In this document: positions 1 to 10,091 of the stretch, in pieces | Layout of the letters: every line of letters starts with the position of its first letter | How positions within the stretch are numbered: position 1 is the first letter of the stretch | Source: Nyssa sinensis | Lineage: Eukaryota; Streptophyta; Magnoliopsida; Cornales; Nyssaceae | Assembly (NCBI GenBank): GCA_008638375.1 | Contig: CM018052.1 | Span: 4,543,017 to 4,607,016, forward strand | DNA length: 64,000 nt | Reading direction: 5' to 3' | Position numbers and translations under genes: made by a program | Notes under the pieces: model-generated | Told to the model about the DNA's origin: nothing | The model's input: only the letters and a program-made list of their open reading frames with translations | Databases searched by the model: none

Positions 1-1689
1 CTCCACCATTGAGTCCGAAATGCTTGAAATAGTGAAAATACACTATTTACTTATTTAATTTGGACTTCGTTTGACGTATTTAATGTCCAAGGGTAAAATA
101 GTAATTTTACCCAATTAATAAAATAATAAAATAAATTATTTTATTACTTTTACAGGGGTGTATTGCATAAATTTTCCACAAGCTGGGCCAGAGTATAATT
201 TTACAAAACAGTTGGGGTCAAACCGTAATTTAACAAAGGTTTGGGGTTCAAATCAGAATTTCATAAAATAAAGGTTCAGAACTGTCCGGTTTTAGGGTTC
301 AATTTGTTGAACCGGTCCAAAACTTTAAAACCATCCAGTTCATTGGACCATGCAGAACCGGAATGTGATATCCCCTCTATTCTCAATTTGGCCCTTTATC
401 TGTGTCTATGTTAACCTAATTCCCATTTCAAATTTATTATCCGTGTTACCAAACAAGCTGATTTCAGTTTTAAGTTTTGAAACATAACCCTCAAAACAAT
501 GCCGTCCCACTTAACCGTTTGTGAGACGGGTCGAGTCCCGACCCGAACCCGAAATCGACCCGGACTGACCTAGTTACTGTTTATCGTCTTCCTTTTCTTC
601 TTCCCCAGTTTTGCCCTAATTCCCGATTTCTTTCCTTTTTGATTTCGTGATATTTTGGCCTTGATTTCTTACTGCTATTCATCCCAAATGATTTCTAGAT
701 GTTAGGCCAACATCTTGGCATTATTTTTATGCTTCGAATCAAACTCAAATGCTCGGTCCAATGGTGGATAACCGAACCTATAATTGGCTAGTAAATACCT
801 ATTTTTGGCCTAAAGTTGATGGGATTTCTTTTGTTGTGATCTATGGGTCAAGGGATTTAAGTCCCCATTCACAAAATCAGGTTTAGAGCAAAACTTGTGG
901 GGTTGGGTTTCATGGCTGAAACCTGCAACTCGACGATTCTCTATGGTTTAGGACCATTTCATCTAATTTTTGTTGCATTGTGATCCCTACATCACCTAGG
1001 TCAAGTTTGAGCAAGCCAAAATCAGTTTGGCTTGGGTCGAATCAGACCTGTTGCATGGAAGGTCATCAATGGCGGATTCTACAGTTTAGGGTTCTTCGAG
1101 CCCTGTTGGCCCTTCCTGTAATACCCCGACCCGAGTTAGCTGGTATCCGACCCGAAGCAGTCAGTACCCAACCCGGGTGAACCGAATCATAACGCATAAT
1201 CCCGAGTTGTACCAAAATTTGACTGCGTAAGTAAAAAAAAAAAAAATTGACGCTCAATTTAATAACCTACATTGCATGGGTGTAAATGGCAGACAGCCAC
1301 AAGTAACCAGGTGCCACCGCACCGGAAACTCGGTTATGGAAAAACGTGCAAGTACGTGTATACAAGTTTAAATTTGTAAATAATAACTATTAATATATAT
1401 ATATATATTTATTAAATACATTAGATATATATATATATTTATAGAGATATATATATATATATGTGTATATACGGTTAGTATAAATATACATATATATATA
1501 TATATCATTTATGTAAAGAAACCATGTGCTAACAGCACATGGTTTGTGAAAGGAAGCTGACGAGTGGAAGATGAGGTGTTAGCGCTGGCAGGAGAAAACT
1601 CAGAAAGCAACAAGTGTTAGTGATGTGTTGAGTTTGCATGGACGGGTGGCATTGTCTTTAATCCAAGTCAGTGGAATTGGTAAGAAATA

Positions 1690-1691
<2 letters not shown>

Positions 1692-1730
<39 letters not shown>
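1692..1730. repeat. (GA)n microsatellite in LTR-A
   Basis: An uninterrupted run of GA dinucleotides, followed by purine-rich sequence to about 1820. On the sense strand of the LTR it resembles the GA-rich tract common in plant transcript leaders. Confidence 0.95.
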
Positions 1731-1732
<2 letters not shown>

Positions 1733-3046
1733 TAGAAAGAGAGAAAGAAAACGGAAGAAACAGGAAATTTAGGAAGAGAAAGAAAGAAGCAGTTTGGAGA
1801 AACCGAGAGTTGGAGGAGGAAGAAGCAGCAACCAAACAGGTATTAATCCATGTTAGTTTCTTAAACTTCTCTCTTAAAATTTATCATGAATGCATGCTAA
1901 AAATAAGCAACCGAAGCATGAAAAAAAAATCAAGAAACTCAAACTAGGTGCAGTGTCAACAATGTTAGACTTTTGTATGTCGAATTAATCTTAATTTTAA
2001 GACTGGAAACGAGTAGGAAACATCTTCAGGAGTCCAACGCAACTTGAATCAGTTAAAATGGTCTCGGAATGACCAAGTTTGGTCAAATTATTTGTCACCG
2101 GTGCATGGCTGGAATAGCTAACCGGGTATTGAAAACTGTATATTGTAGTGGTCTAAAACAGGTCTAAACTGAATGACTAAAGATTTAGGATCATTTGATA
2201 TGAAAATCAGTAAGAATAGACAACGGAATGTGTAAGAAAACTGAGTTGGCCGGAGGTAGAGCAATGGCCGAAAAACCGATTATGGGTGCCGGAAACGGTA
2301 AGAAATCAGGTCAAATCTAGTTTAAACGAGTTGTTGAGATTGTTAGAGGTAATTTGATATGAAAATCGGAGGAAATGGACATCAAATGAGGTGGAAAACA
2401 GTGGGGAAAGGTGGCAGTTCCGGCGACCGGCGCCGGAAGTGGCAACCGGAGTAATGGTCGGAAAATCGTGGGCCATTTTGTTGATTGAGTTCACCTGAAC
2501 CGGTTGGTTCAGTGGGGGTTTAAACCGGTTTAGGGTTTCTAACCCTAAACCAGTGGGTTCAGACCGAAACTATTGGTAATTGCAAACCAACCCCAATATT
2601 TATGAGAAATCCCGCTGAGGCCCAACAGAAAATTTAATAAATTATGAAATTACCCCTAAGTCAAAAGTAGGTCAAACGAAATCCAAACGAGACAAATAAA
2701 TAGTCAATTTTTATTATCTCAAGCCTTATGGAACCAATGGTGAGGTCAAAATGTTGAAAAGAGGTCCCGAGAATAAAAGACACGTAAAATACAAAATGAC
2801 AGTTTTGCCCTTTTCAATCCAAGAGTCCGATTTAAGATCCGTAAAAGCCTAAACCACTTGTATTCGACGTTTTGGATACAATGATGACATCCAAATTAGT
2901 AATTAAGATACCGATAGCCAAGATAAGCAAATTTGAATATATAGCATAGATGAGTTATGATTATAGACTGAGTACATTTCCAATGACAGGCACGTCAAAA
3001 GATAAAGGAGAGGGAATAGCTTGAATTCTAAGGATCGGTAAAAAGT

Positions 3047-3888
3047 GTAAGTAATCTCTGATCTCTGTATGTGCTACATTCCACGCCAAGTCATAGCTCT
3101 TTCCATATACATTGCTTATTGTACTCCTTACACGGTTATCAGAATTTATAGAACCACATCGATATTGTTCTATCATGTGGGAAGCATTTGATGATGTTCA
3201 TACATATATCTTGATCATGATGGTATATTTGTATATTGAATTCTTGTTGTACATTCGTACCTAGGGCTGTAAAGGCCAGACAGTTGTGTTCAATCATAGT
3301 TTCACTTTATTCTTCATGGATGATATTTAAGTGCCGGATTTGTGATCAATCACATTTCCATCTGATGCCAGTTAAGACCTTCGGGTCTAGATATGACCTT
3401 CGGGTCTAGACACAATTTACTTTGGATCCAGATATGACCTTCGGGTCTAGTTAAGACCTTCGGGTCTAGATATGACCTTCGGGTCTAGTTAAGACCTTCG
3501 GGTCTAGATATGACCTTCGGGTCTAGTTATGACCTTCGGGTCTAGCATCATGGCATCGCAGATTCGTTGCTATCAGTATCTTATATTGTTAATGTTATCG
3601 ATATTTGTAACTTGAACATATTCATGTTTATGTGTGACTTTGAAACTTCACAGCTTTTATTCAGCACATATGATTATATTGTCAGACAGATCTTCCTTGT
3701 TTATCTTTGAATTTCTTATCCTCTGATGATCATAGATGAGTTCAGTATTTATGACTGGCTAGCATATCTGCATTTATCCTAATTCTTTCATGGATAGTGC
3801 CTCTATTCTTGTACACATGACAGAGCAAAAGAGAATTACTTACTGAGCTTTAGTTAGCTCACCCCAAACTTACCACCACCCCTTTCAG
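3047..3888 (+). other. possible LTR-internal intron in LTR-A
   Basis: The donor candidate GTAAGTAAT at 3047 and the acceptor CCACCCCTTTCAG ending at 3888 sit where other long LTRs here have GTGAGTAAC and TTTTTCAG. The bases before the acceptor (TTACTGAGCTTTAGTTAGCTC) match the conserved pre-acceptor segment of C, D and H. The donor is the weaker of the two sites. Confidence 0.35.
3371..3545 (+). repeat. 19-base tandem array of UUCG hairpins in LTR-A
   Basis: Eight perfect copies of GACCTTCGGGTC in units of about 19 bases, plus one degenerate unit in the middle (near 3412-3432). Each copy is a self-complementary AGACC-TTCG-GGTCT or TGACC-TTCG-GGTCT. On the sense strand the RNA would fold into 4-5 base-pair stems closed by C(UUCG)G, the most stable known tetraloop class. 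The array lies inside the predicted LTR intron (3047-3888). Confidence 0.9.
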
Positions 3889-4839
3889 GAAATGAAGTTG
3901 TAGAAGAGCCGCAGCAGTAGCAGTAGCAGTAGCAGCTATCTAAATAGCAGTGGACATACTTTTGAAGTTGCAGGGTAATGCTTAGTACAGATAGTCTTAT
4001 AGCTATCCCACGTTATCCACGTCCTGGAAAGATTAGTTGTATTAAGAAATTTTGTATTCCGCATTTTGAGAACACTTTATGTATAACATGCAACCTTACC
4101 TAAATATTTATTTAAGTCTTCCGCATATTTAGTTGTTGCATGTTAGTGACACTGATTGTGTAGCAAGATAAGAACCCTTGATTCGACACCCAATGTCGGA
4201 TCGGGTGCACGGCTCGAGATCCGCATAGGGTGGGTCTCGGGTTGTGTCACTTCCAAATTAGTTACTGATGTTTACTAGTGTTAAAATAAATCCATGCATG
4301 CAGTTGCTAGGGTCCGAAACATCAAAAACAGTAGCAATAATCTAAACAGAAAACCAGACAGTTTGGGGTTATACCTCTTGGCTGACATTGCTCCCTCATT
4401 CATGGCTCAGTTCTAATCTTTGGGCCTTTCCAAATGCAGTCACACCTCCTTCATGGTGCATTTGAGTGAGACACCACTTGCATGCACACACCATGGACAT
4501 ACAAGCTTGTATTCACATTGTTTCTCTCTAGACTCTCTCTACTCAGCCTTCATGATACACACATACAGAAAACCACTTCCTCCCATGTCTGAGTGCAGCC
4601 CCCTTTTTGGAGGTCCCAAGGTGTGTATATATATATATATATACATATATTATTATTACATACCTATACATATATATATCTTTATATCTAGATGCATGTA
4701 TATCAGAAATTCAGTGGGATCATATGGCTGAGGTGGGATGAGGTGGCTAATGATGAAGGGTTTGCATGTATGGCCATTGGCCAATTTGGGAGGCAGACCT
4801 GGGTAGATTTGGTTCATATACAATTCTGTTGTATATATA

Positions 4840-4935
4840 GGCACAAAGATGTTGGCAGCCCACTAGGTAATTTTTTGGGTGCCATGTGCTTGCTTATTTA
4901 GGTCAAGGGTTCAAGTCCCCTTAGACTCACTTTTG
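4840..4935 (+). ncRNA. tRNA-like Pol III cassette, antisense to LTR-B
   Basis: There is an A-box-like TGGCAGCCCACTAGGTAA at 4853-4870, a B-box-like GGGTTCAAGTCCCC at 4907-4920 and TTTT at 4931-4934. The B box sits in a T-arm-like hairpin, AAGGG/CCCTT. Spacing and order match internal Pol III promoters of tRNA or tRNA-derived SINEs. No complete cloverleaf is evident, so it is not a functional tRNA. Equivalent cassettes occur in LTRs D, E, F and H, always on the strand opposite the LTR. Confidence 0.4.
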
Positions 4936-5345
4936 GCCATTTTCCATATTTTGGGTTTAGGCCTGGTTTGGCTGCGCAGAATTCTGTTTTCACTATTTCC
5001 TCCGTAATTTCTTTTTTGTTGCTTTTTTTTTCGACGCGGTTTCTTCCGGTCATTTCCTATTTCAGTTAGCTTCAATGTTAAGGGCCCCGCGTCAGTTATT
5101 ATTTACTTGGGATTTTCGTAGTTAGCTAATTCGAGTTCCGTTAGTGTTAAAACGACATAATTTCTCCTAATTAATTGATAATTAGGTTCGGGTATTGCAC
5201 CATCTTCTCCAGATATGTTTAATCATTTTATTGGTTTATCGTGACCATCGAGAGATTATGATTAATTTTCTTAATCATTCCTTAAATCAGAGCTAATTAA
5301 TAATTAGCAAACTAATTATTAATTAAGCAAGGTCGAGGTGTTACA

Positions 5346-6845
5346 AAGGAGGTGCCTGACGTATTTGGAGATTGTCAGACTATCTGTGAGTGGAGAAACC
5401 AGAGGGACTCCCCTGCCAAGTTAGCTGGAGGGTTAAATGATGATTGCTCTGCCAGTGGAATGTTGACTGCAACCAGACAAAGGTTCGATATGTTCACATC
5501 TGAGGAACAGGATGTTAAATCAATTATGATGGCCATCAAAAGGATAATGCCCAGGATATGCATGGACATGGCTAACGATGTGTCTGGAGATTTGTTAGAC
5601 TACTTGTGAAGGGAGATAAGCATAATACTCAGGTGAGTAACTCGGACTCCTGACTTGGTGTATATTTTCTGTACTATCTAGATTCGTATACTGTACTATT
5701 TTATATACGAACTGTTTTATACATTGTGTTATTTTAAATGCATATGCTTTCATGCATACTCGTTGTATTACATTACTTGTGGCATGGCTCTGTTCTATCC
5801 TACCTTTTGATGTATCCCATTCTGATTTTGTTCGAGTCTATTTTGTTCTGTTGTACGCCCTTTGGAGTCTCTTCTGATTTTGTTTTGAGATGTTGAGTCT
5901 ACTCTGGGCCCACTACAGGATTGAGTGGTTTGATTTATACCAGAGCACGACCCAGAGGGTAGAGGCCCCACGAGTAGTCCGCTTATGGGAAGTTGGGAAG
6001 GCTCATCTGTATGATTGGCATTTTGTTCTGTTTCTGTCCCGCTCAGTTCTGTTCTGTTCCGCTCTGATACTGACCCCAGAGGGTAGAGGCCCTATGAGTC
6101 GTCCGCTTATGGGCCGTTGGGGAAGGTTCAGGCATTTGATGCTATGCCTTTGATTGATTGGTATTCTGTTCTATTCAGTTCTGTTCTGATCTGTTATGTC
6201 CGTTCTGTTTGATCTGATCTGTTTGTTCTACTTGAGCCGCATATGAGCATGCATTTTATATAATGTTATGTATATATGAACTAGTTTTAAAACCCATGGT
6301 AGGAACCTATGTTACTCATTGAGCTTGTTTAAGCTCATTCCATTTATTTAACATTTTTCAGGATATATCTTCATTGGATTAGAAGGCACAAGGATATGAT
6401 ACTAGTAGATTGAGAGGCATTCCCAAGAGATTTTCTGATGGCAATAATATGTGGAGACTTGGATTCTAGAGGATTGACTCTGGCTATTCAGGTGAGTGTG
6501 ATGATATAGTTGACTTTATTTATATGCAATAGATGTGTAGGGACATGGCTCATGGTAATGGTACTCTAGAGATATTAAATGTGCTATGTGGCTAGATTTA
6601 TTAGCTGTCAGGTTTTAGTATAGACTTACTTGTGATACATAACTCTGTGGTATATAGTTGAGTTGCATTCTCGAGATGAAAATGTTTTCAATTCCGCTGC
6701 TTTGACCCTACAATTATAATGCAATTCATCGTTAAGTTCAGATGGTTGCCTTTGGTTAGTCGCATTGTTGGTCAGGAGATTGGCAAAGTGGCTAACTGGT
6801 ATCACATCTTTAGCATCCACGTAGGGTGGGGTGCGGGATGTGACA
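5346..6845 (+). mobile_element. element C 5' LTR, 3' portion
   Basis: It starts at the insertion site of LTR-B and ends GGGGTGCGGGATGTGACA. It is directly followed by the primer binding site. It carries two copies of a segment 'CAGAGGGTAGAGGCC...GTCCGCTTATGGG' (near 5952 and 6076). The 85-residue open frame at 5352-5609 is discussed under rejected items. Confidence 0.85.
5633..6361 (+). other. probable LTR-internal intron, element C 5' LTR
   Basis: The donor CTCAG/GTGAGTAACTCGG opens at 5633 and the acceptor TTAACATTTTTCAG closes at 6361. The 3' LTR copy has the same pair at 30592 and 31320 and the same length, 729 bases. Related donor/acceptor pairs occur in D, E, G, H, J, K and L. The bases just before the acceptor are pyrimidine-rich with plausible branch sequences (TTAAC). 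Splicing has not been shown. Confidence 0.5.
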
Positions 6846-6848
6846 GAG

Positions 6849-6860
6849 TGGTATTAGAGC
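6849..6860 (+). promoter_or_regulatory. primer binding site of element C, tRNA-iMet type
   Basis: TGGTATTAGAGC differs by one base from TGGTATCAGAGC, the complement of the plant initiator tRNA-Met 3' end. It starts 3 bases after the LTR end, the usual spacing. Confidence 0.85.
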
Positions 6861-8431
6861 TAAGGTTGGTCAATAGTTAAGATTGTCATAGCAAAGGTTT
6901 GTAAATATTGAAGATCCATGGGCGTGACAGAGGAAATGGTTAGGAATCTTTGAGCTATGGTTGTGAATGTTGGAGATCCACTAGTACCATAGAGTAATAT
7001 TTGAGCAAAGGTTTGGACATAGTTAAGATTGATGGGTACCACAGAGTGATATTTGGGAAAAAGGTTAAGCTTACCTGCATATGATGGGAACTTGAGGACA
7101 ATAAAGTGTGCAATGGTTTGGGAATCATTGTCCACATCAGAGCACTAAGATATGGATTAAAGACCACAGAGTACCTGAGCCATGGATACTAAGTCCCACT
7201 TTTGGAGACTAGACGTGCGATTATGGAAGTCTTTAGTAATAGACGATAAATTAGTGATTCTAAGGAATCTAAGGACTAGGGATCAACTGATCTGAAGTTG
7301 TAAATATTGGAGATTCACTAGCATCACCGAGTGATATTTGAGTAATGGTTAATGATCTTTGGGGACATGATTGAAGTTGGTGTTTCTTAGGTGACTAGGA
7401 TGATTAATAATTCTTGGGAGATAAAAATAGACTTATGAACGAATTTGATGATTTTGAAAATTCGAGGATCATATCAGAGTAGCGCAGCAGAAAAGTAAGT
7501 TCTAGGTTAATGATTCTATGGGAAAGATCAGACTTGAACTGAATTTGTGAACTATTGAGTGACTTAGATGGCTATATGATTGAATAATTTTTGGCAATGA
7601 TGGCATGTTTAGTCACTACAGTTAATAATCCTTGGGAGAAAAGACTATGCTATGATTAAATTGATGATTCTAAGGCAATTAAACTGATCAAATGCATAGT
7701 AATTTTGGGAAAAAAATGACTCTAGGTCAGCTAACTCTGGTATTGATCATTATACTTATGGATACCAAAATGATTATTTGGTGGAATCAGATATGATTGA
7801 ATAATCTTGAGGATGATTGTCGCATTCGATTTAATGTGAAATGGATCTAATATCAAATCTTAGTGATATTATATATTTTGTGGATTGTCAACTAGCCCTA
7901 TTATGAAATTTTCTGGATCTGGTTTGATACTTGTGATTGAGGATATCAAAATGATTATTTTGTGGACTCAAATGCGATCGAATGATCCTAGTGACTGATT
8001 TCAAATCATTTGAGGATAACCGCCAACTTTGATTTGATGTGATCGAAATTTAGTGACAACTTATATTTTGGTGGATTGTAAATCAGACTTATTAGGGATT
8101 TTTTGAATCTGATCTGAACTTGTATGATTTGTAGACTCATGATACTTGGAGACATGTTAGTCTTCTGCTAGAGGTCAAAAATTGTGTGACAGTATATTTT
8201 GTGGATTGATAATTAATCTTATTGTGGATTTTCTGGATTTGATCTTACACTTCTATTATTTGGGACTAGCGACTAGTGTCAATTGGAGACATATCAGTAA
8301 AAGTGATTGAGGTTAAACCTTGTAACATTTTATAAAGACACCAGATGGATAAACTTGACTGATAGATGATAGTTTTGCCCTAGAAGGCAAGTTGAGTTTT
8401 GGGGACAAAACTCTTTTGAAAGTGGTTAGAA
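6861..8431 (+). mobile_element. non-coding interior of element C
   Basis: There is no reading frame of any length with recognisable domains on either strand. The sequence consists of degenerate related blocks: phrases such as 'agagtgatatttg', 'ggagatccactag', 'ttttgtggattgt' and 'tcaaaatgattatt' recur at irregular intervals. It looks like a short LARD-type interior built by repeat expansion rather than a decayed gag-pol. Confidence 0.7.
8411..8431 (+). promoter_or_regulatory. polypurine-tract region of element C
   Basis: The segment AAAGTGGTTAGAA sits immediately before the 3' LTR start (TGTAACACCTC at 8432). It is preceded by GGGGACAAAACT (8401-8412), a block typical just upstream of chromovirus 3' LTRs. 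The tract itself is interrupted by pyrimidines, suggesting decay. Confidence 0.65.
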
Positions 8432-9154
8432 TGTAACACCTCAAAAATTTGACATGCCTTGGATGGTACCCGACCTAATAAAAATAGGTTCTGTGACATT
8501 AATAATTTGAAGTAGTTCAAACTACAGTAAGTCCTGATGTGATTAATTATTAGAAAACATAAAATTAATTCAGATTACTAAAAATAATATAGGCCCAAGA
8601 AATAGTTGACTCGGTCAACCGAGTGTCGGAATGAATAAATGGGACTTATACAAAAATTAAGTATGCAGAAAATATGAATAAAACATAAGGCGTTGACAGG
8701 GACTCAACGTTGGAAAACTAAATTTTCGGCTTTATCGGCATGTTATAGTTTAATATTTTATAGAATGAAATATTAAATCGATACAGTGAAATAATTATGA
8801 AAATTTTGTGGGGATGACTAAGGCACCCAATATCGGAAAAATGTATATTGATGATTCCGAGCCTTCGTTTTAAGCCAAATTATCGACATGCCATAAATTA
8901 CGAAATTATAAAAAAAAATACGGAAAGATATAAATATATATATATATATATATATCATTAAATAATTGTACATATTATATATATGTGAATAAAAAAAAAC
9001 ATAAATATATAGTGTGTGGCAAACATAAAATATATATATATATATAATTAAATAATTGTACATATTATATATATGTGAATAAATAAAGACATATAAATAT
9101 ATAGTGTGCGGCAAACATAAAATATGTATATATATATATATATATATATGTATA
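8432..9154 (+). mobile_element. element C 3' LTR, proximal part
   Basis: It begins TGTAACACCTCAAAAATTTG. It is interrupted at 9155 by the Retand element, which landed in a TA-rich tract; the LTR resumes at 28314. With the distal part the LTR totals about 4.2 kb. Confidence 0.85.
8946..9127. repeat. tandem duplication with TA runs in element C 3' LTR
   Basis: A block of about 85 bases ('aataattgtacatattatat...gtggcaaacataaaatat') is present twice in direct order, separated by a TA run. The open frame on the minus strand across it (repeated IYIYI) is a translation of this low-complexity DNA. Confidence 0.8.
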
Positions 9155-9655
9155 TGATGCTGCACTTTTTGACTCGCAATAAGTATGGGCTCCGTGACCT
9201 GTAGAACACTCAGAAAGATGATCAAAGGACCACCGGATTGGCTCTGGCGGTAGCCGCTCCGATGCTTAAGTAAGTAGAAGGAATTGAAAGACTGTATTGA
9301 AAGCCAAAAGAATGAGCATGAAAATAAAACGTACCTTTAGGGTTTAATTTATAGACTGTGGCCTTTCCTAAGTTGCTTAGGATTTGATGCCATGAATATA
9401 GGGATTTGATCATCGGAGATTGCAGTTACCTTGTGGAGCGTTGAGTCGTAGATGGAGATAATCATAGATAGTAGTTTCTGTGTTGAAGACTGTTTCCTTA
9501 TTCCCTACTTGGTAGTTGTTTAAGGAAACCATAAGGTCGGTACCATATGAAGTGTTGAATAAATATTGCCCAGAACATAAGGTCTAGATGATATGTGCAT
9601 GAGAACGCCGTGGAGGCTTCGCCTGCACTGTATGACCGAGTTTATTGGCTCTGAA

Positions 9656-9691
<36 letters not shown>

Positions 9692-9790
9692 ATGCCCTGA
9701 AGGCTAGTCACTGCTCTGTATGATCGAGATTATTAACTCTGCATGCACACGTGTCTCAAGGTGATTGGTGTGTCTGTTTGTGGTATATCA
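9155..9790 (-). mobile_element. Retand 3' LTR
   Basis: It starts TGATGCTGCAC at 9155 and ends GGTATATCA at 9790 on the plus strand. It aligns with 27671-28313 throughout; the main length difference is the TA run near 9657-9686. Confidence 0.93.
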
Positions 9791-9794
9791 GCTA

Positions 9795-9805
9795 CTCCCC
9801 CCCCG
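9795..9805 (-). promoter_or_regulatory. polypurine tract of the Retand element
   Basis: On the minus strand this reads CGGGGGGGGAG, four bases before the 3' LTR. It is the expected primer for plus-strand DNA synthesis. Confidence 0.8.
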
Positions 9806-9892
9806 AGCCCTAGTTAGAAGCTAGGGCTTGGCTAGGGTTATGGGTTTTGTGAAGAGTCATACGTTTCGTTTCTCCACCTATTGAGACGCCGG

Positions 9893-10000
9893 TTTAATGA
9901 GTTATTTATTGCGCAGCCGATACTTGAGCATCCATCATTATTTTCAACCGTTGCGTTGGCTCGTCTTGGAAGACTCATATTTCGGATGTATATATAAAGG
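9893..10000 (+). promoter_or_regulatory. promoter of antisense gene I (copy 1 of a duplicated promoter)
   Basis: The TATA box TATATATAAA is at 9989-9998. Upstream, GGTTTAATGAGTTATTTATTGC and a later CGTTGCG are shared in the same order with 16941-17054, just before antisense gene II. A transcript start near 10020-10030 would be expected. The 5' leader is now split by LTR-L at 10092. Confidence 0.55.
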
Positions 10001-10091
10001 GAGGGAAAGGTCTTTCATACCTTTCTTCTGCTCTTGCTTCTACAGTACCAGACCTCCATTTGACATATTTCGAAGTTTGAAGGATATCCGG

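Larger units (their letters stand above)
1117..4249 (+). mobile_element. LTR-A: solo LTR, 3.1 kb, inserted in LTR-B
   Basis: It begins TGTAATACCCCGACC and ends GGTTGTGTCA, and is flanked by identical 5-base duplications CTTCC (1112-1116 and 4250-4254). A TG...CA element with a 5-base duplication and no interior is what recombination between the two LTRs of a retrotransposon leaves behind. It belongs to the same superfamily as LTRs D, E, H, K and L. It contains a GA microsatellite, a hairpin array at 3371-3545 and a probable LTR-internal intron acceptor (CCCCTTTCAG ending at 3888). There is no credible coding region; the short reading frames inside are unsupported. Confidence 0.9.
1..5345 (-). 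mobile_element. LTR-B: minus-strand long LTR, left part outside the window, split by LTR-A
   Basis: Only 1-1116 and 4255-5345 belong to this element; LTR-A lies between. Its right end reads CGAGGTGTTACA, the reverse complement of TGTAACACCTCG, the same start as the other long LTRs here. The 5 bases after it, AAGGA (5346-5350), are the expected target duplication; the other copy lies before base 1. The uninterrupted equivalent in the partner LTR of element C has a single AAGGA at 30305-30309, so LTR-B inserted into the 5' LTR of element C. Bases 1-130 match the degenerate module 'gagtccgaaatgctt...aatagtgaaaatacac' found in all the long LTRs. I see no coding content. Whether it is a solo LTR or part of a longer element cannot be told from this window. 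Confidence 0.8.

Noticed and set aside
3371..3545. CRISPR-like array
   Set aside because: Units are 19 bases with no unique spacers and the context is a plant LTR; it is a tandem hairpin minisatellite.
4420..4731. 103-codon frame in LTR-B
   Set aside because: Its C-terminal half is a translation of TA repeats (IYIYIY) and it matches nothing; it lies within a non-coding LTR.
4840..4935. True tRNA genes in the LTR cassettes
   Set aside because: No complete acceptor and anticodon arms can be drawn; only box elements, a T-arm-like hairpin and T runs are present.
5352..5609. 85-codon ORF in the element C LTR, present also at 30296-30568
   Set aside because: The two copies are the two LTRs of one element, so similarity is expected. 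About 13 of 85 residues differ, roughly what neutral change gives, and there is no homologous frame in D, J or L.
6860..7135. 91-codon minus-strand frame in the element C interior
   Set aside because: It is antisense across degenerate repeat blocks and overlaps the PBS; no motif.
8818..9225. 135-codon minus-strand frame
   Set aside because: It runs across the 85-base tandem duplication and TA runs and into the Retand LTR; low-complexity translation.
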